Shown piece by piece: positions 35,001-44,188 of a stretch of DNA of 64,000 nt. The notes under the pieces were generated by a model that was not told the DNA's origin, did no database searches, and worked only from the letters and a program-made list of their open reading frames with translations. Origin of the DNA: Plasmopara viticola (lineage: Eukaryota > Oomycota > Peronosporomycetes > Peronosporales > Peronosporaceae); contig MBPM02000055.1 in assembly GCA_001695595.3 (NCBI GenBank), positions 1-64,000 on the forward strand, read 5' to 3'. Every line of letters begins with the position of its first letter. Position 1 is the stretch's first letter. The translations under genes were made by a program, and so were the position numbers.

Positions 35001-36214
35001 GGACCTGGTGGCACCGCTCAAGCTGGGAAATGACGTGGCACGACTTGCCGTCCAACGAGCGCATCGACTATGCACTTTTCCAGCCGATCTGGTTTCACTC
35101 AGACGCCAGTCTTCACTACGAACAACGAATGCGTGATGGCACGACTTTGGCGCATCGGCGCTGCATTGGTATGGTGCCAGAGCCACAACGAAGCTTTCGG
35201 CTACACATTTCTCGCGTCTTCGGTCTTCGGTCGCTTGCTGACTTTATGCGCGGTCAGCGCACGTGGCCGTCGCAAGTCGACTTCGTGGATCGACACATTG
35301 ACTTTACGCTGAAGGACATCACGCCGGGTCAACAAATCAAGTGGCTACGCGTATTGTATAACGAGGCGACGCAGATCGTGGATCGGCTAAAATCATGTGG
35401 AGCTGCTTTTTCGATATCTGCCAGAGGTAGCCCGAGATTGATACCATACGTCGGAGTTTTCAGCGACGAGAAGCTGCAATTATTTCCTGCGATCTCACGC
35501 TCGGCGGTTCTGCGTATCATATGGAAGCCAAAATCACCAATAAAGCCGCATCCGATGAAGGTCTATTGGGATAATATCGACGTCAGATTCGTAAGAGAGC
35601 ATGCAAAGCGAGGCAAGCGACTGCGGAAGGTACTGCTTCCAATCTTTGAGGACCTCCAGTTCAGATTGGCATTCCGACTACTGCCAGTCCGGTCGCGCTT
35701 CTGGTTTTTGGAGCACACAAATACTGGCATTCGCACATGTGTGCGCGATAATTGTAATGCAATTGAGTCGGAACAACATCTGTTCTTTGACTGCTCGCTT
35801 GCGTCGGACTTGTGGCTACATGTGCTTGACATCGCGAGCAGGCTCTTCAACCAGAAGCCAACGTGGCTCGACATCGCGCTTGCACGAAGGATGCGAGTGC
35901 GCGATGAATGGAAGGACCATGAGGCGGTCGCAGATGACGTATGGCATGTCCTCCGCGCAGTGACGCTTCATTTTCTGTGGACAGATCGCAATCGGTGTTT
36001 GTTCGACGGGAGACAGCCTACGCCACCGATCCCGGCGCTACAAATGGTATTTACGACATTTGCGGCGCACGTTCGACACTTTTATAGGCGCTTGTATGGG
36101 GTCGATGACAAGCTAACCCTGAGCAAAATTGTGCGCAAGATGCAGTCCCAGCCGGCTTTCGGCAACTTCACTGATCTCCATCCGGGTATCACCAGTGTCC
36201 GCCAGACAGTCTAA
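32087..36214 (+). CDS. LINE-A ORF2: endonuclease / reverse transcriptase
   Basis: About 1375 residues counted from GTG 32087; the frame is open from 32072 and has no ATG ahead of the endonuclease. The APE endonuclease spans about residues 14-260, with TVNTNG (16-21), QETK (E44), GDLN (162-165), RLDYIL (D222) and GDH (D248, H249), all catalytic positions present. The reverse transcriptase spans about 500-800, with FLDFQKAFDRV (D622), GVKQGDPLSALLF and FFADDSTL (D724, D725). A C-terminal zinc knuckle reads C1218-x4-C1223-x7-H1231-x4-C1236, as in L1-type ORF2. It would nick the target and prime cDNA from it. The APE domain is the prime candidate for recognising the tRNA-Tyr 5' end. The lack of an ATG suggests translation coupled to the ORF1 stop. 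Confidence 0.92.
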   Translation: MISTSHLTWNNTSVLTVNTNGVKNNGHLLIDNLLSKYGMSCIQETKFADRSHLASFKFHLESTFKHKLFLSDVNTLLDRPTRGRSNGVLTLLRSDFPGFESAVELTHLTVPGRYLVVRVMVKLAPVYIHNVYAPVHKQEKQAFFSDLATEGFEDDATHLVLGDLNTPLDPTLDCSMLDLRYDSSRSCCLDWLARLGVVDAWRIHHDTARVFTGPMPRKNRLDYILVSDIFCSSFYGDAKYFLPSHAGDHLAHSVTFKSGSQLHGRGYWKFPHYLLEYPLVVSAIQREADDILSKLHTSQNPGRIWEQWKSDIKMQLQKLQKKLRAQDSQAVENARVVLDRTAACHRAAAHDANCKMYEEAMKNYKEIVTRSSQYHQDTAFDFQAANSEKSTKHFFRPLDTSLRRISIEEVLLPNGSISTNPNEISLHFLEHWGSEMGDPDSQTGTASPPDNTMQRKLLDSVVRTLSEPDRQALDKDVSSIDLTEAIKRMKTTSSPGIDGLTAGFYQVAPDVFGQCLALVFNDRLKRGKLLASQRKSAVVLLHKKGSRADPGNYRPIALIPVDVKILSKALAYRLQSAIPKLVHTDQKGFVRGRSIHHHVRFLADLQDLVTSRAEEAYALFLDFQKAFDRVNWDYMFRLLERMGIGIGFTRWVKLLYTDPLAHLLINGVIQPALHPSRGVKQGDPLSALLFILTIEPLGNMLRSHEEYGVCLNDNDTATSLFFADDSTLIGSSITNLQAQLETVEKYCQGSGARLNLSKSVLLALNRNQDCPHMPGVRVLGRSESVKYLGIPFSQSPVDDRILVSLDQRFYEGFKLWYRRARTLRGRLLVAQTMVLSRLWHCTQHVSIPLAVVKRWQSTLNRFVLSRKHDRGATHIQLIPNEFLYLRRADGGIGIPSLEAQLKRQRFVLLMHFVAQARASTGRWWTTASTELLRSILPRYSKCHALDLLTISPQRHGEMIKWSRTSTWWKTTWTWWHRSSWEMTWHDLPSNERIDYALFQPIWFHSDASLHYEQRMRDGTTLAHRRCIGMVPEPQRSFRLHISRVFGLRSLADFMRGQRTWPSQVDFVDRHIDFTLKDITPGQQIKWLRVLYNEATQIVDRLKSCGAAFSISARGSPRLIPYVGVFSDEKLQLFPAISRSAVLRIIWKPKSPIKPHPMKVYWDNIDVRFVREHAKRGKRLRKVLLPIFEDLQFRLAFRLLPVRSRFWFLEHTNTGIRTCVRDNCNAIESEQHLFFDCSLASDLWLHVLDIASRLFNQKPTWLDIALARRMRVRDEWKDHEAVADDVWHVLRAVTLHFLWTDRNRCLFDGRQPTPPIPALQMVFTTFAAHVRHFYRRLYGVDDKLTLSKIVRKMQSQPAFGNFTDLHPGITSVRQTV

Positions 36215-36962
36215 CTGGGTGTCCAAAAAAAAAAAAAATCCTTTCAGATAGCATGGTATGCTGGTTGGAGGGATTTTTGTCCGCCACCAGTTTTATTATT
36301 CACTTTCGAATTTGCCGGCTAAGGCTCAAGCGTCCCAGCAACTCCAGTACTCGCCGGCTAAAAGTGGACTCTCCTCTGCGGACTGTGTTGTCTCCGGCTG
36401 CACCCGAAAGGGGGACGGGGGGCATGAGCCCAGAGGGAGTTCACTTAAATGCCGGCTTGAGGAAAGTCCGGACCCTTCCATACTGAAGCTCGACTCGCCG
36501 GCTTAAACCGAGCTCTCCTCTGCGGACTGTGTTGTCTCCGGCTGCACCCGAAAGGGGGACGGGGGGCATGAGCCCTGAGGAGAGCCCGCTTTAGAGCCGG
36601 CTCGAGGAAAGTGACGGTCTGGAGGCGGAACGAAGCGACAGTGAGCTAGAGGACCAGTCGTGCGTTTCGGCGCCAAGGTGAACTACACGTGCAGCCAGTT
36701 GGTACACACCTGGCTATATATATGCTGCACATATGGCCGAAGCACCAGCACTGAACTCGCAGTAGCTATCGAGAAATTTCGACCCGCGTGGAGGGTCCAG
36801 CACGCCATTTTCTGATTCAAAACAGGGCAAAATGTAGAACCGAAACCCTACATACCAACTTTACACTAGATTATGTACATTACACAGAATTAGTTCAAAT
36901 TAGATATTAGGTCAGGCAAGTTGATTAGTCAATCGTCTATAAAATTAATATAGACAACTTTA
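36215..36962 (+). other. LINE-A 3' UTR
   Basis: Begins with a 14-A tract at 36227. It then holds a 144-bp tandem duplication (36349-36492 and 36493-36630) and an AT-rich last 150 bp ending in gacaacttt. This end is the likely template-recognition site for target-primed reverse transcription because the SINEs share it. Confidence 0.75.
36349..36630 (+). repeat. 144-bp tandem duplication in the LINE-A 3' UTR
   Basis: Two units start at actcgccggct (36349 and 36493) and each runs to gccggct-gaggaaagt. The best conserved core is at 36369-36437 and 36513-36580. It can form a CCC-GAAA-GGG tetraloop hairpin and a GGGC-ATGA-GCCC hairpin. A third, diverged core lies on the minus strand at about 60905-60965, behind the LINE-D ORF2 remnant. 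Confidence 0.8.
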
Positions 36963-36979
36963 AACTGAGCTACACTCGG
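36963..36979 (+). repeat. Right target-site duplication of LINE-A
   Basis: A 17-bp copy of tRNA-Tyr nt 1-17 (complement), identical to 29354-29370. It is joined to the native class II leader spacer of the split unit. Confidence 0.92.
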
Positions 36980-37256
36980 TTGTTAACTGACTTTCACGTT
37001 AAAACATACAAAAACGTCGCATACCTCCTTCACGCTCAACTAAGACATCTGAGCTTATCTAGCACAGCGCCATTTGCTACTTTACTAACTGGACCTACTT
37101 GAAACACACACACGCTCTTTAGCAAGTTTTGGTGAATCTGGTTGACTCCATTTTAACTTAGTCTAAAAGAGAGGAGCAGCACGAAAGAATAAGACAAGGC
37201 TTTAGTACAAGGGCAAAGCCAACCTAAAGGCGAATAAAACAAGCCGTAACATCAAG

Positions 37257-37359
37257 TCCGAGTGGCCGGAATCGAACCAGCAACCAATTGATTTCCGAGT
37301 GTACTGAGCTCAGTATCGAACACTACAGTCAATCGCTCTACCAACTGAGCTACACTCGG
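37257..37359 (-). tRNA. tRNA-Tyr(GUA) locus 79, variable-loop variant
   Basis: C48 is T; the intron reads gtgtactgag. Class II spacer. Confidence 0.78.
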
Positions 37360-37635
37360 TTGTTAACTGACTTTCACGTTAAAACATACAAAAACGTCGC
37401 ATACCTCCTTCACGCTCAACTAAGACATCTGAGCTTATCTAGCACAGCGCCATTTGCTACTTTACTAACTGGACCTACTTGAAACACACACACGCTCTTT
37501 AGCAAATTTGGTGAATCTGGTTGACTCCATTTTAACTTAGTCTAAAAGAGAGGAGCAGCACGGAAGAATAAGACAAGGCTTTAGTACAAGGGCAAAGCCA
37601 ACCTAAAGGCGAATAAAACAAGCCGTAACATCAAG

Positions 37636-37738
37636 TCCGAGTGGCCGGAATCGAACCAGCGACCAATTGATTTCCGAGTGTACTGAGCTCAGTATCGAAC
37701 ACTACAGTCAATCGCTCTACCAACTGAGCTACACTCGG
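37636..37738 (-). tRNA. tRNA-Tyr(GUA) locus 80
   Basis: Exons match consensus; one intron change shared with locus 79 (gagtgtactg). Class I spacer. Confidence 0.9.
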
Positions 37739-38017
37739 TTTTTAACTGACTTTCACGTTAAAACATACAAAAACGTTGCATACTTCCTTCGCGCTCTACT
37801 AAGACATCTGAGCTTATCTAGCACAGCGCCATTTGCTACTCCACTGACAGGACCTACTTTAAACACACACACACGCTCTTTAGCAAGTTTTGGTCAAACT
37901 GGTTGACGCCTTTTTGACCTAATTTAAAAGAGAGGAGCAGCACGGAAGAATAAGACAAGGCTTTAGAGCAAAGGCAAAGCCAACCTAAAGGCGAATAATA
38001 CAAGCCGTAACATCAAG

Positions 38018-38111
38018 TCCGAGTGGCCGGAATCGAACCAGCGACCAATTGATTTCCGAGGATACTGAGCTCAGTATCGAACACTACAATCAATCGCTCT
38101 ACCAACTGAGG
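38018..38111 (-). pseudogene. tRNA-Tyr pseudogene, locus 81 (9-bp 5' deletion)
   Basis: 9-bp deletion; also tacaatca in the anticodon-stem region. Class I spacer. Confidence 0.9.
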
Positions 38112-38387
38112 TTGTTAACTGCCTTTCACGTTAAAACATACAAAAACGTCGCATACCTCCTTCGCGCTCTACTAAGACATCTGAGCTTATCTAGCACAGC
38201 GCCATTTGCTACTCCACTGACAGGACCTACTTTAAAAACACACACGCTCTTTAGCAATTTTTGGTCAAACTGGTGGACGCCTTTTTGACTTAATTAAAAA
38301 GAGAGGAGCAGCACGGAAGAATAAGACAAGGCTTTAGAGCAAAGGCAAAGCCAACCTAAGGCGAATAAATCAAGCCGTAACATCAAG

Positions 38388-38490
38388 TCCGAGTGGCCGG
38401 AATCGAACCAGCGACCAATTGATTTCCGAGTATACTGAGCTCAGTATCGAACACTACAGTCAATCGCTCTACCAACTGAGCTACACTCGG
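38388..38490 (-). tRNA. tRNA-Tyr(GUA) locus 82, host of SINE-2
   Basis: Intact consensus gene abutting SINE-2. Confidence 0.92.
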
Positions 38491-38749
38491 TGGCCCGGTG
38501 GCGTGGGTTAGTGGATTATGCTTCTGGTCCTCACGGTGTGTGTTGCGGGTTCGAGCCCCACACCGGACAAACTTCGTAATCAACCAGACTTGGGGAGAGG
38601 ACGGCCCCAAGCGAAATATTTCCGACCCCGATCAAGAATAAGACAATAACAAGACGAAAAAGAATCTTCAGACTAAAAATGTAAATGTAGAAATCCTAGC
38701 CAAGCCGAGAAGGTATAGGTTGTGTTAAGATTAAATACATGACAACTTT
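38491..38749 (+). mobile_element. SINE-2, tRNA-derived, at a tRNA-Tyr 5' end
   Basis: A 259-bp reference copy. The head at about 38493-38569 is tRNA sized: GCCCGGT can pair with ACCGGAC in six of seven positions, the T loop is ttcgagc, and the B box is at 38548-38558. An A-box-like tggcgtgggttagtgg lies near the 5' end. The D and anticodon arms do not fold well, so this is a tRNA relic acting as a pol III promoter and not a tRNA gene. The body (about 38570-38720) is unrecognised. The 3' end is gacaacttt. The 18-bp duplication lies at 38473-38490 and 38750-38767. Confidence 0.9.
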
Positions 38750-39043
38750 CAACTGAGCTACACTCGGTTGTTAACTGCCTTTCACGTTAAAACATACAAA
38801 AACGTCGCATACCTCCTTCGCGCTCAACTAAGACATCTGAGCTTATCTAGCACAGCGCCATTTGCTACTTTACTAACTGGACCTACTTGAAACACACACA
38901 CGCTCTTTAGCAAATTTGGTGAATCTGGTTGACTCCATTTTTAACTTTGTCTAAAAGAGAGGAGCAGCACGGAAGAATAAGACAAGGCTTTATTACAAGG
39001 GCAAAGCCAACCTAAGGCGAATAAAACAAGCCGTAACATCAAG

Positions 39044-39146
39044 TCCGAGTGGCCGGAATCGAACCAGCGACCAATTGATTTCCGAGTATACTGAGCTCAG
39101 TATCGAACACTACAGTCAATCGCTCTACCAACTGAGCTACACTCGG
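39044..39146 (-). tRNA. tRNA-Tyr(GUA) locus 83
   Basis: Consensus gene, class II spacer. Confidence 0.92.
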
Positions 39147-39421
39147 TTGTTAACTGACTTTCACGTCAAAACATACAAAAACGTCGCATACCTCCTTCAC
39201 GCTCAACTAAGACATCTGAGCTTATTTAGCACAGCGCCATTTGCTACTTTACTAACTGGACCTACTTGAAACACACACACGCTCTTTAGCAAATTTGGTG
39301 AATCTGGTTGACTCCATTTTAACTTTGTCTAAAAGAGAGGAGCAGCACGGAAGAATAAGACAAGGCTTTAGTACAAGGGCAAAGCCAACCTAAGGCGAAT
39401 AATACAAGCCGTAACATCAAG

Positions 39422-39524
39422 TCCGAGTGGCCGGAATCGAACCAGCGACCAATTGATTTCCGAGTATACTGAGCTCAGTATCGAACACTACAGTCAATCG
39501 CTCTACCAACTGAGCTAAACTCGG
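39422..39524 (-). tRNA. tRNA-Tyr(GUA) locus 84, acceptor-stem variant
   Basis: Nucleotide 7 is T (ctaaactcgg on the plus strand), breaking the last acceptor pair. Class II spacer. Confidence 0.65.
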
Positions 39525-39799
39525 TTGTTAACTGACTTTCACGTTAAAACATACAAAAACGTCGCATACCTCCTTCACGCTCAACTAAGACATCTGAGCT
39601 TATCTAGCACAGCGCCATTTGCTACTTTACTAACTGGACCTACTTGAAACACACACACGCTCTTTAGCAAATTTGGTGAATCTGGTTGACTCCATTTTAA
39701 CTTTGTCTAAAAGAGAGGAGCAGCGCGGAAGAATAAGACAAGGCTTTAGTACAAGGGCAAAGCCAACCTAAGGCGAATAAAACAAGCCGTAACATCAAG

Positions 39800-39902
39800 T
39801 CCGAGTGGCCGGAATCGAACCAGCGACCAATTGATTTCCGAGTATACTGAGCTCAGTATCGAACACTACAGTCAATCGCTCTACTAACTGAGCTACACTC
39901 GG
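39800..39902 (-). tRNA. tRNA-Tyr(GUA) locus 85, D-loop variant, host of SINE-3
   Basis: One of the conserved D-loop GG bases is A (ctactaactg), a change inside the A box; function is doubtful. Abuts SINE-3. Confidence 0.65.
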
Positions 39903-40161
39903 TGGCCCGGTGGCGTGGGTTAGTGGATTATGCTTCTGGTCCTCACGGTGTGTGTTGCGGGTTCGAGCCCCACACCGGACAAACTTCGTAATCAACCAGA
40001 CTTGGGGAGAGGACGGCCCCAAGCGAAATATTTCCGACCCCGATCAAGAATAAGACAATAACAAGACGAAAAAGAATCTTCAGACTAAAAATGCATATGT
40101 AGAAATCCTAGCCAAGCCGAGAAGGTATAGGTTGTGTTAAGATTAAATACATGACAACTTT
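39903..40161 (+). mobile_element. SINE-3, tRNA-derived, at a tRNA-Tyr 5' end
   Basis: 259 bp, nearly identical to SINE-2. The right duplication at 40162-40179 is perfect; the left copy has one later change in its second base. Confidence 0.9.
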
Positions 40162-40456
40162 CAACTGAGCTACACTCGGTTGTTAACTGCCTTTCACGTT
40201 AAAACATACAAAAACGTCGCATACCTCCTTCGCGCTCTACTAAGACATCTGAGCTTATCTAGCACAGCGCCATTTGCTACTCCACTGACAGGACCTACTT
40301 TAAACACACACACGCTCTTTTGCAAGTTTTGGTCAAACTGGTTGACGCCTTTTTGACTTAATTTAAAAGAGAGGAGCAGCACGGAAGAAAAAGACAAGGC
40401 TTTAGAGCAAAGGCAAAGCCAACCTAAAGGCGAATAATACAAGCCGTAACATCAAG

Positions 40457-40550
40457 TCCGAGTGGCCGGAATCGAACCAGCGACCAATTAATTTCCGAGT
40501 ATACTGAGCTCAGTATCGAACACTACAGTCAATCGCTCTACCAGCTGAGG
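40457..40550 (-). pseudogene. tRNA-Tyr pseudogene, locus 86 (9-bp 5' deletion)
   Basis: 9-bp deletion with extra changes in the D loop (ccagctg) and the anticodon stem (attaattt). Class I spacer. Confidence 0.9.
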
Positions 40551-40827
40551 TTGTTAACTGCCTTTCACGTTGAAACATACAAAAACAACGCGTACCTCCT
40601 TCGCGCTCTACTAAGACATCTGAGCTTATCTAGCACAGCGCCATTTGCTACTCCACTGACAGGACCTACTTTAAACACACACACGCTCTTTAGCAAGTTT
40701 TGGTCAAACTGGTTGACGCCTTTTTGACTTAATTTGAAAGAGAGGAGCAGCACGGAAGAATAAGACAAGGCTTTAGAGCAAAGGCAAAGCCAACCTAAAG
40801 GCGAATAATACAAGCCGTAACATCAAG

Positions 40828-40921
40828 TCCGAGTGGCCGGAATCGAACCAGCGACCAATTGATTTCCGAGTATACTGAGCTCAGTATCGAACACTACAGT
40901 CAATCGCTCTACCAACTGAGG
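40828..40921 (-). pseudogene. tRNA-Tyr pseudogene, locus 87 (9-bp 5' deletion)
   Basis: 9-bp deletion, class I spacer; first of four adjacent deletion units about 371 bp long. Confidence 0.9.
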
Positions 40922-41198
40922 TTGTTAACTGCCTTTCACGTTAAAACATACAAAAACGTCGCATACCTCCTTCGCGCTCTACTAAAACATTTGAGCTTAT
41001 CTAGCCCAGCGCCATTTGCTACTCCACTGACAGGACCTACTTTAAACACACACACGCACTTTAGCAAGTTTTGGTCAAACTGGTTGACGCCTTTTTGACT
41101 TAATTTAAAAGAGAGGAGCAGCACGGAAGAAAAAGACAAGGCTTTAGAGCAAAGGCAAAGCCAACCTAAAGGCGAATAATACAAGCCGTAACATCAAG

Positions 41199-41292
41199 TC
41201 CGAGTGGCCGGAATCGAACCAGCGACCAATTGATTTCCGAGTATACTGAGCTCAGTATCGAACACTACAGTCAATCGCTCTACCAACTGAGG
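41199..41292 (-). pseudogene. tRNA-Tyr pseudogene, locus 88 (9-bp 5' deletion)
   Basis: 9-bp deletion; its spacer shares the private changes ctaaaacatttg and cgcacttt with locus 87, so the two are recent copies. Confidence 0.9.
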
Positions 41293-41569
41293 TTGTTAAC
41301 TGCCTTTCACGTTAAAACATACAAAAACGTCGCATACCTCCTTCGCGCTCTACTAAAACATTTGAGCTTATCTAGCACAGCGCCATTTGCTACTCCACTG
41401 ACAGGACCTACTTTAAACACACACACGCACTTTAGCAAGTTTTGGTCAAACTGGTTGACGCCTTTTTGACTTAATTTAAAAGAGAGCAGCAGCACGGAAG
41501 AATAAGACAAGGCTTTAGAGCAAAGGCAAAGCCAACCTAAAGGCGAATAATACAAGCCGTAACATCAAG

Positions 41570-41663
41570 TCCGAGTGGCCGGAATCGAACCAGCGACCAA
41601 TTGATTTCCGAGTATACTGAGCTCAGTATCGAACACTACAGTCAATCGCTCTACCAACTGAGG
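41570..41663 (-). pseudogene. tRNA-Tyr pseudogene, locus 89 (9-bp 5' deletion)
   Basis: 9-bp deletion, class I spacer. Confidence 0.9.
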
Positions 41664-41939
41664 TTGTTAACTGCCTTTCACGTTAAAACATACAAAAACG
41701 TCGCATACCTCCTTCGCGCTCTACTAAGACATCTGAGCTTATCTAGCACAGCGCCATTTGCTACTCCACTGACAGGACCTACTTTAAAAACACACACGCT
41801 CTTTAGCAAGTTTTGGTCAAACTGGTTGACGCCTTTTTGACTTAATTAAAAAGAGAGGAGCAGCACGGAAGAATAAGACAAGGCTTTAGAGCAAAGGCAA
41901 AGCCAACCTAAGGCGAATAATACAAGCCGTAACATCAAG

Positions 41940-42033
41940 TCCGAGTGGCCGGAATCGAACCAGCGACCAATTGATTTCCGAGTATACTGAGCTCAGTATC
42001 GAACACTACAGTCAATCGCTCTACCAACTGAGG
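41940..42033 (-). pseudogene. tRNA-Tyr pseudogene, locus 90 (9-bp 5' deletion, class II)
   Basis: The only deletion allele joined to a class II spacer (leader aactgac), indicating exchange between unit types. Confidence 0.9.
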
Positions 42034-42307
42034 TTGTTAACTGACTTTCACGTCAAAACATACAAAAACGTCGCATACCTCCTTCACGCTCAACTAAGAC
42101 ATCTGAGCTTATCTAGCACAGCGCCATTTGCTACTTTACTAACTGGACCTACTTGAAACACACACACGCTCTTTAGCAAATTTGGTGAATCTGGTTGACT
42201 CCATTTTAACTTAGTCTAAAAGAGAGGAGCAGCACGGAAGAATAAGACAAGGCTTTAGTACAAGGCAAAGCCAACCTAAGGCGAATAAAACAAGCCGTAA
42301 CATCAAG

Positions 42308-42410
42308 TCCGAGTGGCCGGAATCGAACCAGCGACCAATTGATTTCCGAGTATACTGAGCTCAGTATCGAACACTACAGTCAATCGCTCTACCAACTGAG
42401 CTACACTCGG
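42308..42410 (-). tRNA. tRNA-Tyr(GUA) locus 91
   Basis: Consensus gene, class II spacer with ctcaagtaag. Confidence 0.92.
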
Positions 42411-42685
42411 TTGTTAACTGACTTTCACGTTAAAACATACAAAAACGTCGCATACCTCCTTCACGCTCAAGTAAGACATCTGAGCTTATCTAGCACAGCG
42501 CCATTTGCTACTTTACTAACTGGACCTACTTGAAACACACACACGCTCTTTAGCAAATTTGGTGAATCTGGTTGACTCCATTTTAACTTAGTCTAAAAGA
42601 GAGGAGCAGCACGGAAGAATAAGACAAGGCTTTAGTACAAGGGCAAAGCCAACCTAAGGCGAATAAAACAAGCCGTAACATCAAG

Positions 42686-42788
42686 TCCGAGTGGCCGGAA
42701 TCGAACCAGCGACCAATTGATTTCCGAGTATACTGAGCTCAGTATCGAACACTACAGTCAATCGCTCTACCAACTGAGCTACACTCGG
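42686..42788 (-). tRNA. tRNA-Tyr(GUA) locus 92
   Basis: Consensus gene, class II; shares ctcaagtaag with locus 91. Confidence 0.92.
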
Positions 42789-43060
42789 TTGTTAACTGAC
42801 TTTCACGTTAAAACATACAAAAACGTCGCATACCTCCTTCACGCTCAAGTAAGACATCTGAGCTTATCTAGCACAGCGCCATTTGCTACTTTACTAACTG
42901 GACCTACTTGAAACACACACGCTCTTTAGCAAATTTGGTGAATCTGGTTGACTCCATTTTAACTTAGTCTAAAAGAGAGGAGCAGCACGGAAGAATAAGA
43001 CAAGGCTTTAGTACAAGGGCAAAGCCAACCTAAGGCGAATAAACAAGCCGTAACATCAAG

Positions 43061-43163
43061 TCCGAGTGGCCGGAATCGAACCAGCGACTAATTGATTTCC
43101 GAGTATACTGAGCTCAGTATCGAACACTACAGTCAATCGCTCTACCAACTGAGCTACACTCGG
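43061..43163 (-). tRNA. tRNA-Tyr(GUA) locus 93, variable-loop variant, host of SINE-4
   Basis: Variable loop reads TAGTC instead of TGGTC; otherwise intact. Abuts SINE-4. Confidence 0.78.
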
Positions 43164-43421
43164 TGGCCCGTTGCGTGGGTTAGTGGATTATGCTTCTGGT
43201 CCTCACGGTGTGTGTTGCGGGTTCGAGCCCCACACCGGACAAACTTCGTAATCAACCAGACTTGGGGAGAGGACGGCCTCAAGCGAAATATTTCCGACCC
43301 CGATCAAGAATAAGACAATAACAAGACAAAAAAGAATCTTCAGACTAAAAATGTAAATGTAGAAATCCTAGCCAAGCCGAGAAGGTATAGGTTGTGTTAA
43401 GATTAAATACATGACAACTTT
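43164..43421 (+). mobile_element. SINE-4, tRNA-derived, at a tRNA-Tyr 5' end
   Basis: 258 bp. Head changed to cccgttgcg, and gacggcctc in the body. The right duplication at 43422-43439 has one change (gagttacac). Confidence 0.88.
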
Positions 43422-43714
43422 CAACTGAGTTACACTCGGTTGTTAACTGCCTTCCACGTTAGAACATACAAAAACGTCGCATACCTCCTTCGCGCTCTAC
43501 TAAGACATCTGAGCTTATCTAGCACAGCGCCATTTGCTACTCCACTGACAGGACCTACTTTAAACACACACACGCTCTTTAGCAAATTTGGTGAATCTGG
43601 TTGACTCCATTTTAACTTAGTCTAAAAGAGAGGAGCAGCACGGAAGAATAAGACAAGGCTTTAGTACAAGGGCAAAGCCAACCTAAGGCGAATAAAACAA
43701 GCCGTAACATCAAG

Positions 43715-43808
43715 TCCGAGTGGCCGGAATCGAACCAGCGACCAATTGATTTCCGAGTATACTGAGCTCAGTATCGAACACTACAGTCAATCGCTCTACC
43801 AACTGAGG
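43715..43808 (-). pseudogene. tRNA-Tyr pseudogene, locus 94 (9-bp 5' deletion)
   Basis: 9-bp deletion, class I spacer. Confidence 0.9.
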
Positions 43809-44085
43809 TTGTTAACTGCCTTTCACGTTAAAACATACAAAAACGTCGCATACCTCCTTCGCGCTCTACTAAGACATCTGAGCTTATCTAGCACAGCGCC
43901 ATTTGCTACTCCACTGACAGGACCTACTTTAAACACACACACGCTCTTTAGCAAGTTTTGGTCAAACTGGTTGACGCCTTTTTGACTTAATTTAAAGAGA
44001 GGAGCAAGCACGGAAGAATAAGACAAGGCTTTAGAGCAAAGGCAAAGCCAACCTAAAGGCGAATAATACAAGCCGTAACATCAAG

Positions 44086-44188
44086 TCCGAGTGGCCGGAA
44101 TCGAACCAGCGACCAATTGATTTCCGAGTATACTGAGCTCAGTATCGAACACTACAGTCAATCGCTCTACCAACTGAGCTACACTCGG
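44086..44188 (-). tRNA. tRNA-Tyr(GUA) locus 95
   Basis: Consensus gene; its class II spacer has lost about 26 bp after cttcacgct, the same deletion as at locus 104. Confidence 0.92.

Larger units (their letters stand above)
29371..36962 (+). mobile_element. LINE-A: full-length APE-type non-LTR retrotransposon at tRNA-Tyr
   Basis: A 7.6-kb element with a 105-bp 5' UTR, ORF1, ORF2 (apurinic-like endonuclease plus reverse transcriptase) and a 750-bp 3' UTR. There are no LTRs and no integrase. It ends gacaactttA and lacks a terminal poly-A; a run of 14 A lies internally at 36227. A perfect 17-bp target duplication, AACTGAGCTACACTCGG, lies at 29354-29370 and 36963-36979 and equals the complement of tRNA-Tyr nt 1-17. 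Both ORFs are open and the duplication is unmutated, so the insertion is young. The two-ORF layout and C-terminal CCHC resemble L1/Tx1-type elements; the exact clade needs a tree. Confidence 0.93.

Noticed and set aside
36455..36480. String gaggaaagtccggac resembling the RNase P RNA CR-I region
   Set aside because: Only about 15 bases match, the second repeat copy does not keep them, and no other RNase P region is present.
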